A stretch of DNA of 64,000 nucleotides. Origin: Pseudomonas capeferrum (lineage in GTDB: Bacteria; Pseudomonadota; Gammaproteobacteria; Pseudomonadales; Pseudomonadaceae). Numbering within the stretch: position 1 is the first letter of the stretch; each line of letters opens with the position of its first letter. The notes under the pieces are model-generated. The model was not told the origin of the DNA and did no database searches. It saw only the letters and a program-made list of their open reading frames with translations. This document shows positions 52,810 to 62,194 of the stretch, piece after piece. The stretch is from positions 62,001-126,000 of the forward strand of contig NZ_JAAMQM010000021.1 of NCBI RefSeq assembly GCF_013523055.1. Direction: 5' to 3'. A program made the position numbers and the translations under genes.

Positions 52810-53493
52810 ATGAATCCTGATGGACGACCGAATGCGTACTGCCCCCCCATGACCGACAAGAATTCCTCTTCTTCTCCGCGCACGCCTCAGCAAGCCCGCG
52901 GCCGCGAGCGAGTAACCGCCATACTAGACGCGTGTGCTCGCTTGATTGTGGTCGAAGGGGCGGCTCGGGTGACTATGCACGGCTTGGCCCGAGACGCGGG
53001 CACATCGATCGGCTCGCTTTACCATTTCTTTCCTGACAAGCAGAGCGTTCTGGATGCCTTGGCCGAGCGCCATATCCAAGCGTTGGTCGTCATTACCGAA
53101 GCACTGGGGACCGTCGATGACAGTGTCTGGATCAAGGAGAGCGCAGCGGACGTTATCGCTCGATTAATCCTTCCGATCCTGCAATACAGCGAGCGGCACC
53201 GGGACCTGATTTCAATGATTTACCCGCTCGAGGGTACCTATCGATTGAATAATCCGGATTTGCGCTTGCAAATCGAAAACGCCTGCGCACGAATGCTGGA
53301 GCTACGTTTGCCGAATGCCAGTGCCGATGCGCGTCGAGCGTATGTCTTGGCATTGATAGCGCTACTCCTGGGCGGATTTCAGATCGCCCAAAACAGTAGC
53401 GAATTATCCAAACGGTTACTGATCGAGGAAATTCCGAGGGCATTGGCTGCTTATCTGCAAGCCCTGGAGCGGATGCATGGAGTATCTCGATAA
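52810..53493 (+). CDS. TetR/AcrR-family regulator of the efflux operon
   Basis: 227 residues from ATG 52810 with GGAG five bases upstream. The HTH reads ILDACARLIVVEGAARVTMHGLARDAGTSIGSLYHFFPDKQSVLDAL. The C-domain is helical with no recognisable subfamily. Divergent from the pump operon across one perfect dyad, so autoregulation and pump repression are likely. A second, nearly identical operator at 57896 extends its probable regulon to the MscS and/or Pqi operons. Confidence 0.92.
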   Translation: MNPDGRPNAYCPPMTDKNSSSSPRTPQQARGRERVTAILDACARLIVVEGAARVTMHGLARDAGTSIGSLYHFFPDKQSVLDALAERHIQALVVITEALGTVDDSVWIKESAADVIARLILPILQYSERHRDLISMIYPLEGTYRLNNPDLRLQIENACARMLELRLPNASADARRAYVLALIALLLGGFQIAQNSSELSKRLLIEEIPRALAAYLQALERMHGVSR

Positions 53494-53611
53494 CGTCTTG
53501 CTCTAGCCAGCGGATTGGTGGCTACGATATCCGCTGGGAACGCAAGTTGGGTTCACACTGGTGGGGCTTGCGCGCATCGCACCCAATACCGCGCCACGGT
53601 CCGCATGTCCA

Positions 53612-55162
53612 TTACAGTAGCCATTCAATTGGCAAAATAGAAAGTATTGAAACGGCTATGCGTTGGAAAAACGTAGCGCCCGGTTCGCGATCGTGGCGCA
53701 CTTGTACGCCGTCACGTATCTCTAGCCAATACAGCTGATCGTCATCAGTTAGACGCACTTCATATGCATGTTCAGGGATGCTTGTAGTGAATGCTTCGTC
53801 GATTTTTTCTGCCGTTTTCGGATTTTCAATAATAAACCCAAGCTCGGTATTAAGGTGGGCCGACCGTGGGTCAAAGTTAAAGGAGCCGACGAATGTGCGC
53901 GTGTGGTCGACGCCGAAAGTCTTGGCATGCAGGCTTGAACCAGAACTTCCAAAGAGTCCGGCGCTCTCGTTGCGCTGACCGTTATAGGCTGTACTCCGCA
54001 TTTCATAAAGAACTACGCCTGCCTTGAGCAAGTCTTTACGCCGCTTGGCGTAGCCCGCGTGAACCGCAACCACATCAGTGGCCTCCAGTGCGTTCGTCAG
54101 CACTCGCAGGCGAACGCCGCTATTGGCAATCTGGGTAAAGGTATCGACACCTGCGGCGGTAGGGACGAAATACGGCGAGACCAAGTCCAGGGTGTGAACC
54201 GGTTTGCCGAGGATGTCATTCAGTTGGGTGATGAGCAGGCCGGAAGTCTCCACGTCGCCGAGACCTTTGGCAGGGTCATCACTGACCATGCGTACAGGTG
54301 CCCATTCAAAGGTAAGCGTGTTCTGTAGTAGACCCGTCATGAAGCTCGATTCACGGATGGCACTGATGTATTGCTGTGCGGCTGGAGATTGCTCAAGGCT
54401 CGCAGCAGCAGCGGTTATTTCAATCATGCGAGAGGGTTTGACGGCGGGCAGGATGCGGTCTGCCGGATAGGCGCTGTCACTTGCCCAATATTTATCGAAA
54501 TCGCTGGAAACGCTTTGGACGATCGGCCCGATGGCAAACACATCCAAATCGGCGAACAGCACGCCGTCAGTCGCTCCAAAGTACTCATCGCCCACGTTGC
54601 GACCACCGACGATGGTGGCTTGATTGTCGGCAGTGAATGACTTGTTGTGCATGCGTCGATTGGCGCGACTGAAAGCCGTGACATAACCCAATGCTTTCGG
54701 CGAGCGAACGATAAAGGGATTGAATAATCGAACTTCGATGTTCGGGTGGGTATCCAGGGCAGCAAGTTCGATATCCAGGCCGGTTGTGCCGTTATCATCG
54801 AGCAACAAGCGAACCTTTACACCTCGGTCTGCCGCTTCGCGCAACGCCTCGAAAAGCAGCGTACCCGTGATGTCGCCATGCCAGATGTAATATTGAACAT
54901 CCAGTGTTTTTTCAGCCATGCGTGCCAATAGAATTCGTGCCGCGAAGGCATCGTGAGGGTCTGCCAAGGGCACGATGCCGCTTTTGTTCTTATCAGGCTC
55001 GGCGCTGGTTTGTTGGGCGATGGCGCGGCCCAGTGTCGTGAGTTCCGCCTGCGCTTGGGGGAGCGCCCTGGAGTTCATCCGGCCTTCAAGCGGGGGCAGG
55101 CTGCACCCGCTCAATAAGCTGATGCCGAGGATCAGTGTGCAAAGTGGATGGAGTGAAAACAT
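53612..55162 (-). CDS. Phospholipase D-like lipoprotein (ClsC/YmdC-type)
   Basis: 516 residues from ATG 55162. The lipobox LLSGC is near residue 20. Two HKD motifs are intact: HNKSFTADNQATIVGGRN and HAKTFGVDHTRTFVGSFNFDPRS, each HxKxxxxD with the downstream G-G/S-x-N. This makes it a cardiolipin-synthase or phosphodiester-transfer enzyme facing the periplasm. It begins just after the MscS gene's stop, with GAGAAG as ribosome site, so the two are one operon. Confidence 0.9.
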   Translation of the reverse strand: MFSLHPLCTLILGISLLSGCSLPPLEGRMNSRALPQAQAELTTLGRAIAQQTSAEPDKNKSGIVPLADPHDAFAARILLARMAEKTLDVQYYIWHGDITGTLLFEALREAADRGVKVRLLLDDNGTTGLDIELAALDTHPNIEVRLFNPFIVRSPKALGYVTAFSRANRRMHNKSFTADNQATIVGGRNVGDEYFGATDGVLFADLDVFAIGPIVQSVSSDFDKYWASDSAYPADRILPAVKPSRMIEITAAAASLEQSPAAQQYISAIRESSFMTGLLQNTLTFEWAPVRMVSDDPAKGLGDVETSGLLITQLNDILGKPVHTLDLVSPYFVPTAAGVDTFTQIANSGVRLRVLTNALEATDVVAVHAGYAKRRKDLLKAGVVLYEMRSTAYNGQRNESAGLFGSSGSSLHAKTFGVDHTRTFVGSFNFDPRSAHLNTELGFIIENPKTAEKIDEAFTTSIPEHAYEVRLTDDDQLYWLEIRDGVQVRHDREPGATFFQRIAVSILSILPIEWLL

Positions 55163-55165
55163 CAA

Positions 55166-57670
55166 TTACTTCTCAACCTCAGGCACAATCAGGCGCTCGC
55201 GCGGATCGGCAATTCGAATGTCCAGTTCCCGGAACCTTTCCAGGATACGGCGATTGGTTTCCCGTTGTACGCCCCACCGGCCATTGGATAGGCAACGGAT
55301 CTGCCCTGCCAAAGTAAACATGGAACCATCGATCGCATCGACCCCCCATACCTCCATATCGGCCAGAATCAATGGCCCAAACGTAGGGTCGGCACGTAGC
55401 TCGGCGCCGATCTTCTTAAGTTCACGGGTGGCCAGGTTCACGTCCATTTCATAGCCGATGCTGACGCGTACTGCGGCGTTACCGATGCCCCGGTTGGTAT
55501 TGTTGACCGTCGAGACGGAGCTGAATGGAATGATATGCAATGACCCATCGCCCGCTCGCAGGCGAACGGTACGAATGGACAAGTTTTCCACCGTGCCGGT
55601 CACGCCGGCCACGGTAACGCCATCGCCTACCTGCATGGCATTCTCCATGAGCAGAAAGATGCCGGTGATGAAATCCTGAACCAGCTTTTGCGAGCCAAAA
55701 CCCAACGCAACCCCGACGATGCTTGCGCCCGCCAACAATGGCGTGGTGTTGATGCCGATTTGATTCAACGCCGTAAGCCCTACTACCAGCGTGAGGATAA
55801 TGAGCAGGATCGTTCGCATCATCGGCAAAAGCGTTTTCAGGCGCGCTGCCCGGGTCAGTTCTCCATTTCCGGTCCATCGGGTGATGCGTTGCTGGACAGC
55901 GTTATCGATCGCGTACCAGGCGATTATGGCGATCACTAGCGCCGTGAGAATGGTCAGTGCCGCCGATGCCATGCTGGCACCGATCGTGCCTGGGGCAAAC
56001 CAGCCGATCGCGTTTATCCCTTGGGATTGCAATAGCGCGACAACCGTAAGAACCGTCACGACAAAGGAGATCAGCCGGCGAATCAATGGATAGTAACGCT
56101 GCCCCATGCTGCCGCGCAGGCTGACGGATCCACTGTTGTTCGAGGCAGTGTCACTGTCACCAATATAAAGCGCTTTCGCTACCAACCCCTGCACAAAAAC
56201 GTTGAGCAGGCGTCCGGCCACGATGATTGCAGCCGTGACGACGATAAGGGTCATTAACCTTGGAAAACCATCCTCGATTCCCAGCGCCCAGATAAACCAA
56301 AGCCCCATGATCAGCAATGCCGCAGGGATTACCCAGATCTTCGCCACCCAATTACGCAACGAAGCGAGCGAGCCAGTGGCTTCTGCTCCAGCGGCGATGC
56401 TTGCTCCAATGGGGTTGCGGAATCGGAAGATTATCATTACGCCAGCAAGATGAATGCACAGTGAAATCAGCTTGACTATCGCTTGGCGGCCCATTTCGCC
56501 AGCCCCCAGTTGACCTGCAGCGGATGCCAGCGCAATCCCGAAGGTGGCGAATACGATGAAGTGACGCAGCCAGGTATAAAGGGTGCGCGCCGACGGCGGA
56601 GTGATCCGTAACAGGCGAACGCCATGACCGTATGGTGCAATCAACACACGTATCACCGCCATGCAGACGTAAGTAGTGACGTAGGCCTTGACGAACCCTC
56701 GCACGACCAAGGATGCGCGCGGATCAAGGGCCGGGAGCAAGTGAATGGCTAGCGCTGCGGCACAGAAAAAGGCCGCCAGCGCCAACAGGTCGAGTAACAA
56801 CGTGGCGAATGCGAAAGGGAACAAGCGCAGTGTGCGCCGGGCCATGTCACGGTGGGAAAGGGATGACGCTTGGGCGGGCGCTACAGGCGGGTGAGGCTCA
56901 GGCTGTGCAGATACTCCTTCGGGGGACGGGAGTGGCGACGTCGACGTCGTTGTAGGTGTAGCGTCTTCGGCATCTTGCACGACCAGCGATTCGACCCGCT
57001 CTACGCCGTCGCGAACTGTTTGTACCAAGACGACGTTTTCTTGTTCAGGCGCTAGCGCCGCCTGGGCTTGGGTTTCATCAGCGGTAGACTGCTGCGTGGC
57101 TGCGACGACGGACTCTTCAGCACGCATGCGCGCCGCAGCTCTGTGTATGCGGACCGCCGCATCGCCCGCATGTTCGGCCAGCGCCTGGCGAGGGTAACGC
57201 AACCCCCTTCCCACAAGCGATTGCGCAATCACGCCCAGCACGAATACCGCGAGCAGGCCGCCCGCTGACTCAAGCAGCAATTGCCGCCAGCCCTCATCAG
57301 AAAAACTGGCCTTCAACCACTGGGTAAGGTCCGCTGCTGAATGTTTGAAAAGATGCAACTGCCCGCCTAGGCGGGTGATCCATTCGCCAAATTTATCCAG
57401 CGCACGGGCAATCAATCCGTCCGCTTCAAGCGGTGCGGTATCTGCCTGGGGAGCTTGCGTCAGGAGCGCTTCTCCGGGGGGCTCGACATTGACGGCTGCC
57501 GTCTCACGGGGCGTTTCCTGGGCAGCGTGTTTTTGAGTGGCAGGAGCGGTGTCCGGCGACTGTTCGTTGGTTTGCGTTGCAGGGGTCGTCTGTGCTTGCA
57601 CGGTCCATGGCGCAAGCGCAGTCAAACTGAGCATGCAGGTTAAAAAAAGAGGAGCGTAGCGTTTTTTCAT
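55166..57670 (-). CDS. Large MscS-family mechanosensitive channel (YbiO-like)
   Basis: 834 residues with a signal peptide (MKKRYAPLFLTCMLSLTALAPWTVQA) and a Thr/Pro/Ala-rich periplasmic segment. A long cytoplasmic or loop insertion (residues about 190-275) is followed by nine to ten helices and the C-terminal MscS core: TPLLAGASIVGVALGFGSQKLVQDFITGIFLLMENAMQVGDGVTVAGVTGTVENLSIRTVRLRAGDGSLHIIPFSSV, the TM3 pore and beta domain. Size and layout match YbiO/MscM-type channels. It responds to hypo-osmotic shock. The TetR-type palindrome at 57896 is 226 bases upstream. Confidence 0.92.
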   Translation of the reverse strand: MKKRYAPLFLTCMLSLTALAPWTVQAQTTPATQTNEQSPDTAPATQKHAAQETPRETAAVNVEPPGEALLTQAPQADTAPLEADGLIARALDKFGEWITRLGGQLHLFKHSAADLTQWLKASFSDEGWRQLLLESAGGLLAVFVLGVIAQSLVGRGLRYPRQALAEHAGDAAVRIHRAAARMRAEESVVAATQQSTADETQAQAALAPEQENVVLVQTVRDGVERVESLVVQDAEDATPTTTSTSPLPSPEGVSAQPEPHPPVAPAQASSLSHRDMARRTLRLFPFAFATLLLDLLALAAFFCAAALAIHLLPALDPRASLVVRGFVKAYVTTYVCMAVIRVLIAPYGHGVRLLRITPPSARTLYTWLRHFIVFATFGIALASAAGQLGAGEMGRQAIVKLISLCIHLAGVMIIFRFRNPIGASIAAGAEATGSLASLRNWVAKIWVIPAALLIMGLWFIWALGIEDGFPRLMTLIVVTAAIIVAGRLLNVFVQGLVAKALYIGDSDTASNNSGSVSLRGSMGQRYYPLIRRLISFVVTVLTVVALLQSQGINAIGWFAPGTIGASMASAALTILTALVIAIIAWYAIDNAVQQRITRWTGNGELTRAARLKTLLPMMRTILLIILTLVVGLTALNQIGINTTPLLAGASIVGVALGFGSQKLVQDFITGIFLLMENAMQVGDGVTVAGVTGTVENLSIRTVRLRAGDGSLHIIPFSSVSTVNNTNRGIGNAAVRVSIGYEMDVNLATRELKKIGAELRADPTFGPLILADMEVWGVDAIDGSMFTLAGQIRCLSNGRWGVQRETNRRILERFRELDIRIADPRERLIVPEVEK

Positions 57671-57895
57671 ACGAAAACCTGCCTGTGGTCGAGTTCAGAA
57701 GGCGTTGGCAAACTGCGCCAGCAACATCGCTGGTTGCCCACACGATCAAGGTTCTCTGACGCGGACAAGCCTTGTTGGGCCGATCAGACGGAGCGGATCT
57801 GTGTGGGCCTTCCCCTGAGTCCGTGTTGGTGTATCGAGCAAATGGAATAGTCCTTGACAGCGAAGAACGTCGAAAGATCAAACCATTCAGCTAGC

Positions 57896-57915
57896 AATAG
57901 ACGATATCGTCTATT
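57896..57915. promoter_or_regulatory. TetR-type operator, second copy, between MscS and Pqi operons
   Basis: A perfect 20-bp palindrome AATAGACGATATCGTCTATT followed by ATTAGT. It shares TAGACGAT-N3-GTCTA and the ATTAGT flank with the operator at 52765, in the same orientation relative to the minus-strand operons. A TTGACA (57853-57858) lies nearby. The remaining 57671-58108 gap shows nothing else. Confidence 0.75.
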
Positions 57916-58108
57916 ATTAGTGCGTTTGTGTCGCATCATGGCAGTACCTGATCATTTAAACTAGACGGGTAGCTCTACTTTCGATACCGTTGCGATAAGG
58001 GTGATCTCGAAATGCTGCATTGGACATTCAGTTCGACGCATGGCTCGCTGTCGCCCCTTCCAATCTTGATTGCTCCTTTCCGGTGCTTTTTCGGACAGAA
58101 ATAATACT

Positions 58109-58729
58109 GTGCAGCCGCTCGAACGACATTCAGCCAGGATCATTTGCGAGCATTGCGACTCGCTTTACGAAGCCATTCCGTTGCAGGCCGGACAATCCGC
58201 CTATTGCCTGCGTTGCGGTGCAGTGCTCGATCGCGGTCATCGCTTGAGCATCGAGCAATTACTGGCCCTCACGGTCGCCGCAGCCATCATGCTTGTCCTC
58301 GCCAACGTTTTTCCAGTGATCAGTATCAGCCTGCAAGGCCTGACAAACGAAGTGACCTTGTGGGGTTCGGTACAGGCGCTGGCCCAAGGTCGTATCACCC
58401 TGATCGCGCTGGTAGTAGGCCTTGCGATCATCCTCGCCCCGGCCCTGCAGATCGCGCTGTTGTTCTGGGTACTTCTCCATGCTCGTCGCGGTGAAATAGC
58501 TCCTGGCTTCAAGGCGTGCATGCGCGCGCTGGAACACCTGCGTCCCTGGAGCATGTTGGAAGTCTGCCTGCTGGGCATCCTGGTGGCGATCGTCAAACTG
58601 GCCGGCATGCTCGATGTGCATGCCGGCACGGGGCTTTGGGCCATGGCGATGCTGATGGTGTTGATCCTGCTGATTGCGGGCAAGGACATTCGTCGCTTGT
58701 GGGAAGAGCTTGGGGTAGGGCACTCATGA
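58109..58729 (+). CDS. pqiA: PqiA-like membrane protein, first half
   Basis: About 206 residues from GTG 58109; TTG 58070 is open upstream, and neither start has a clear ribosome site. IICEHCDSLYEAIPLQAGQSAYCLRCGAVLD is a rubredoxin-like zinc motif (two CxxC). Four membrane helices follow: LALTVAAAIMLVLANVFPVISI, ITLIALVVGLAIILAPALQIALLFWVLL, SMLEVCLLGILVAIVKLAGML and GLWAMAMLMVLILLIAGKDI. E. coli PqiA is a fusion of two such units; here they are separate genes. It overlaps the next gene by ATGA. Confidence 0.88.
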   Translation: MQPLERHSARIICEHCDSLYEAIPLQAGQSAYCLRCGAVLDRGHRLSIEQLLALTVAAAIMLVLANVFPVISISLQGLTNEVTLWGSVQALAQGRITLIALVVGLAIILAPALQIALLFWVLLHARRGEIAPGFKACMRALEHLRPWSMLEVCLLGILVAIVKLAGMLDVHAGTGLWAMAMLMVLILLIAGKDIRRLWEELGVGHS

Positions 58730-59343
58730 GCAATATTCCCTACGCTCGGGATCAGAATGTCTGCCTGTGCCATGTGTGCAGTTACGTCTGCCCCGATGGT
58801 GTCCAGACCTGCCCCCGTTGCGAGTCGCCCGTGCATGTTCGCAAGCCCAACAGCCAGGCTCGCACATGGGCCTTTCTGATTGCCGGATTGATTTTCTACA
58901 TACCGGCCAACGTCCTGCCGGTGATGGACACCACGCTACTGGGTAATAGAAGCGAAAACACCATCATGAGCGGGGTGATCGAATTCGCCGGCAGTGGTTC
59001 ATGGGACATCGCAATCCTGATCTTCATTGCCAGCGTGGTGGTGCCCTGCATCAAGTTCCTGGTGCTTGGCATGTTGTTGGTGACTTGTCAGCGCCGAAGC
59101 CAGTGGGCCAAGCGCGAGCGCGCGCGGCTATTTCGTTTTATCGAGTTGATTGGCTACTGGTCAATGCTCGATGTCCTGGTGGTCGCTCTGGTGGCCGCTC
59201 TGGTTCAGTTTCATGAGCTCAGCACTATTGAACCCCGACTGGGCATCCTGTTTTTTGGTTTGGTGGTGGTAATGACCATGTTCGCTGCCATGAGTTTTGA
59301 CCCCCGGCTTATCTGGGATGCAGAGGTTGAAAATGTCCGATAA
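58726..59343 (+). CDS. pqiA: PqiA-like membrane protein, second half
   Basis: 205 residues. NVCLCHVCSYVCPDGVQTCPRCESPVHVRKPNS again gives two CxxC pairs, followed by four helices (TWAFLIAGLIFYIPANVLPVMDTTLLG, DIAILIFIASVVVPCIKFLVLGMLLV, LIGYWSMLDVLVVALVAALVQF and LGILFFGLVVVMTMFAAMSFDP). It is the partner of the preceding gene and overlaps the pqiB start by 11 bases. Together they form the inner-membrane part of a PqiABC-type lipid-transport system. Confidence 0.9.
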   Translation: MSNIPYARDQNVCLCHVCSYVCPDGVQTCPRCESPVHVRKPNSQARTWAFLIAGLIFYIPANVLPVMDTTLLGNRSENTIMSGVIEFAGSGSWDIAILIFIASVVVPCIKFLVLGMLLVTCQRRSQWAKRERARLFRFIELIGYWSMLDVLVVALVAALVQFHELSTIEPRLGILFFGLVVVMTMFAAMSFDPRLIWDAEVENVR

Positions 59344-61009
59344 CACCCTTGACCCTTCACCTTCGGCGAGGCCCGAGATCAGAACGCGCAAGGCGAGAAT
59401 CTCGTTGGTATGGCTTGTACCCATCGTCGCCGGCTTGATCGGCCTATCGATGGTCGTACACCAATTTCTCGACGTTGGCCCAAAGGTAACGGTTTCCTTC
59501 CTCACCGCCGAAGGATTGGAAGTCAATAAAACTCAGGTCAAGTACAAGAACGTGGTGATCGGCATGGTCACGGACATCGAGTTGAGTGAGGACCGTAGCC
59601 ATGTTCTGGCCACGATCGAACTCAACAAAACAGCGACGCTATTTACCCATGCCGAGACCCGGTATTGGGTGGTTCGTCCGCGCATTGGCACGCAAGGCGT
59701 CTCGGGTGTTGATACCTTGCTGTCGGGAGCGTTCATTAATGCCGATCCCGGAGAATCGGAGAGCGTCGTGAAGAACTTCACGGGCCTTGAAAATCCGCCT
59801 TCTGTCGCCTTCGGTGAAAAGGGCAAGCGGTTTGTGCTGCAAACGGATGATCTTGGTTCGATAGACATAGGCTCGCCGGTGTACTTTCGTCGGATCCGGG
59901 TCGGCCAAGTGGTGGGCTACGAACTGGCAAAGGATGGCAAAGGCGTCGACATCGAGATTTTTATCAATTCACCGAATGATCAGTACGTGCTGACCGATTC
60001 GCGCTTTTGGAATGCCAGTGGCGTGGACTTGACCGTAGGGGCAGAAGGCCTGAAAGTCGCAACACAATCACTGACTTCGATCGTCTCTGGAGGCATCGCT
60101 TTCCGTGAGCCCGCCTACAGCCCTGACGCCAAGTCAGCCGAGGCTAATGCCAGGTTCAAGATTTACGAAGACCAGGCTACAGCATTGGCCCCTCCCGACG
60201 GCGAGCCACGTTACATTCGTATGCGTTTCAACCAGTCGCTCAGAGGGCTTGCAGTCAATGCGCCTATCGACTTCCTTGGCGTGAAGATCGGCCGCGTCGT
60301 GTCGGTCGATCTTGAGTATGACCCCAAGTCGCAAACGTTTCCTGGGGTCGTCGGTGCCGTCATCTATCCTCAGCGCTTGGGTGCTGCCCACGACATGTTG
60401 CAGGGATTGGCGGGCAAGGGCGATCTCGAAGAGCAGAGCATACGGATCATTAGCGGACTCGTTAGCCACGGCCTTCGAGCTCAGGCTCGTACGGGTAATC
60501 TTCTGACGGGACAGTTGTATATCGCCATGGAGTTTGATCCGAAAGCGCCCAAGGTAATATTCGATCCTACCGCGCGACCTTTGGAAATTCCGACCGTGCC
60601 AGGCAGTTTCGATAAATTGCAGGAGCAGTTGCAGGGCTTCGTCGATAAGCTAAGTAAACTGCCTGTCGATGCGCTGGTGGGGAACCTCAACGGTAGCTTG
60701 AGCGAGCTGCAAAAAACCATGAAAACGGTGAACGGTGAGGTACTGCCACACGTGCGCGGTACGTTGCAGCAAGCGCAAGCAACCCTGGGGACGGCAAACG
60801 ATACGCTGTCGGAGAATTCTCCAGCGCAGCAGCGATTGACGCAAACCCTAGATGAAGTTCAGCGTACGGCCCGCTCGGTGCGTGTACTCACCGACTTCCT
60901 GAGCCGCCATCCCGAATCGCTGATCCGAGGCCGCACCGACGACGCGGCGCCTGCTACCTACAAAGGTTCGGCCTCATCCCGCGAAATTGACCTGGAGCCT
61001 CAACAATGA
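59333..61009 (+). CDS. pqiB: PqiB-like MCE-domain intermembrane transport protein
   Basis: 558 residues from ATG 59333, inside the end of pqiA. One N-terminal anchor helix (ARISLVWLVPIVAGLIGLSMVVHQFL) is followed by three MCE domains beginning near PKVTVSFLTAEGLEVNKTQVKYKNVVIGMV, RFVLQTDDLGSIDIGSPVYFRRIRVGQVV and RYIRMRFNQSLRGLAVNAPIDFLGVKIGRVV. A C-terminal coiled-coil needle (residues about 430-525) completes it, as in E. coli PqiB. It bridges the periplasm for lipid traffic. Confidence 0.93.
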   Translation: MSDNTLDPSPSARPEIRTRKARISLVWLVPIVAGLIGLSMVVHQFLDVGPKVTVSFLTAEGLEVNKTQVKYKNVVIGMVTDIELSEDRSHVLATIELNKTATLFTHAETRYWVVRPRIGTQGVSGVDTLLSGAFINADPGESESVVKNFTGLENPPSVAFGEKGKRFVLQTDDLGSIDIGSPVYFRRIRVGQVVGYELAKDGKGVDIEIFINSPNDQYVLTDSRFWNASGVDLTVGAEGLKVATQSLTSIVSGGIAFREPAYSPDAKSAEANARFKIYEDQATALAPPDGEPRYIRMRFNQSLRGLAVNAPIDFLGVKIGRVVSVDLEYDPKSQTFPGVVGAVIYPQRLGAAHDMLQGLAGKGDLEEQSIRIISGLVSHGLRAQARTGNLLTGQLYIAMEFDPKAPKVIFDPTARPLEIPTVPGSFDKLQEQLQGFVDKLSKLPVDALVGNLNGSLSELQKTMKTVNGEVLPHVRGTLQQAQATLGTANDTLSENSPAQQRLTQTLDEVQRTARSVRVLTDFLSRHPESLIRGRTDDAAPATYKGSASSREIDLEPQQ

Positions 61010-61626
61010 AACTGCGTGCCCCTGTCATGCTGCTTGTGGCGGCGCTCGGTCTGGCCGCCTGCTCTTCGCCACCGACGCACTACTACACGCTGATCGCGTC
61101 CCAAGATGCGGCGTTGACGACTCGTGAGCAAACGTCGTTTCAATTTGAAATGCTGCCGGTGTTGATACCAGTGCAAGTCGACCAGCCCCAAATGGTTTTG
61201 CGCGAGGGGGGCGGCAGCCTCGCCATCCTCGAAAATGAACGCTGGGGCGCGCCGTTGGGCGATGAGTTTCATGATGCGTTGTCCGGCCAGTTGGAGCGGC
61301 GCTTCGGTACACGGGATCTGGCGGGACTGCCTCGACAGCGCGATCAGCCGGTACTATCGGTCCGCACCGATGTCCGCCGATTTGAATCAGTCCTGAATCA
61401 GTACGCCTTGATCGACGTGGTATGGAACCTGAGTCTGCGCAGTAGCGACAACGTCCGCCGGAGCTTGACCTGCAGCAACGTGATTCGTCAGCCGGCGGGC
61501 ATGGGTTTGGAGAACTTGGTACTGGCCCATCAACGTGCGGTTGCGAATCTGGCCGATGCCATCGCCAAAACAGCGAATGACTGGGCCCGCCAACCCTCTG
61601 CGCGTTGTTGGGCTGGCGCGCGTTAG
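61006..61626 (+). CDS. pqiC: PqiC-like outer-membrane lipoprotein
   Basis: 206 residues. The lipobox LGLAAC is at residues 15-20, followed by SPPTHYYTLIASQDAA. PVLIPVQVDQPQMVLREGGGSLAILENERWGAPLGDEFHDALSGQLERR is the conserved ABC-type auxiliary lipoprotein core (YmbA/PqiC). It overlaps pqiB by ATGA and closes the operon. It anchors the PqiB needle at the outer membrane. Confidence 0.92.
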   Translation: MKLRAPVMLLVAALGLAACSSPPTHYYTLIASQDAALTTREQTSFQFEMLPVLIPVQVDQPQMVLREGGGSLAILENERWGAPLGDEFHDALSGQLERRFGTRDLAGLPRQRDQPVLSVRTDVRRFESVLNQYALIDVVWNLSLRSSDNVRRSLTCSNVIRQPAGMGLENLVLAHQRAVANLADAIAKTANDWARQPSARCWAGAR

Positions 61627-61767
61627 CCGTTGTTTGGGCAGCGCTCGCTCTGATGTGAGCGCGAATACCGCCAATCCCGTTCGCACCGTGCACCAATTTA
61701 ACCCCCGAGGATTGGAAAAGCTGCTCAATCAGGAGGGTTCGGATCTGGCTCTCGTAAGCCACCATAC

Positions 61768-62194
61768 CTATACGGGCGGGTCTACCTGGTATCGGTCAGG
61801 GAACCGGATGCTGACACCGGCGGCGCTGCGATCATGGAACCCCGTGCGATCCAATACCTGAGTAGAGGGGCACTCTACGCCGTGGTCGAGCACGTCGAGC
61901 GGCACGTCTCCGTGGAGGAGGCGGCAGGGTCGCCCCAGCCATTGTTCAGCCAGGTGGCGAGTGCCAAACACGGCCAGGGCGTGCTCAAAGGCCTTGGCGT
62001 ATTGAAACGCCACGGCGCTCTGCTTGGGGGCTAGGTGCGCGGGCTGGCGGGTCTAGGATGTGATGCAACACCTGGCTGATCGAGCGTGGCGCGGCTGCCG
62101 ACAGCATGGCGTGTACGTCTCGCAGCGCAAAGCCTGCAATTATCTGGCGGTAGAGCAGCACGGGGCTGAGTTGGTCGATGTCCGTATGTATCAA
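61768..62194 (-). pseudogene. Xre/MbcA/ParS-type antitoxin remnant, frameshifted
   Basis: From 62194 the minus strand reads DIDQLSPVLLYRQIIAGFALRDVHAMLSAAAPRSISQVLHHILD, an HTH-like segment. Near 62040 the frame breaks, and the next frame continues LAPKQSAVAFQYAKAFEHALAVFGTRHLAEQWLGRPCRLLHGDVPLDVLD, the DUF2384 toxin-binding pattern (xxVFGxxxxAxxWLxxPxxxLxGxxPLDxLD). A RES-type toxin would be expected next on this strand, but 61627-61767 shows none and pqiC ends there. The bases 62195-62440 hold no visible gene. Confidence 0.6.

Noticed and set aside
53508..53536. CAGCGGAT / ATCCGCTG inverted repeat after the TetR gene, considered as terminator
   Set aside because: The 13-base loop and lack of a T-run make it weak, and it is not repeated elsewhere.
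61025..61765. Minus-strand open frame downstream of the antitoxin remnant, considered as a RES toxin
   Set aside because: It lies mostly opposite pqiC and its translation lacks the RES-domain Arg-Glu-Ser pattern.
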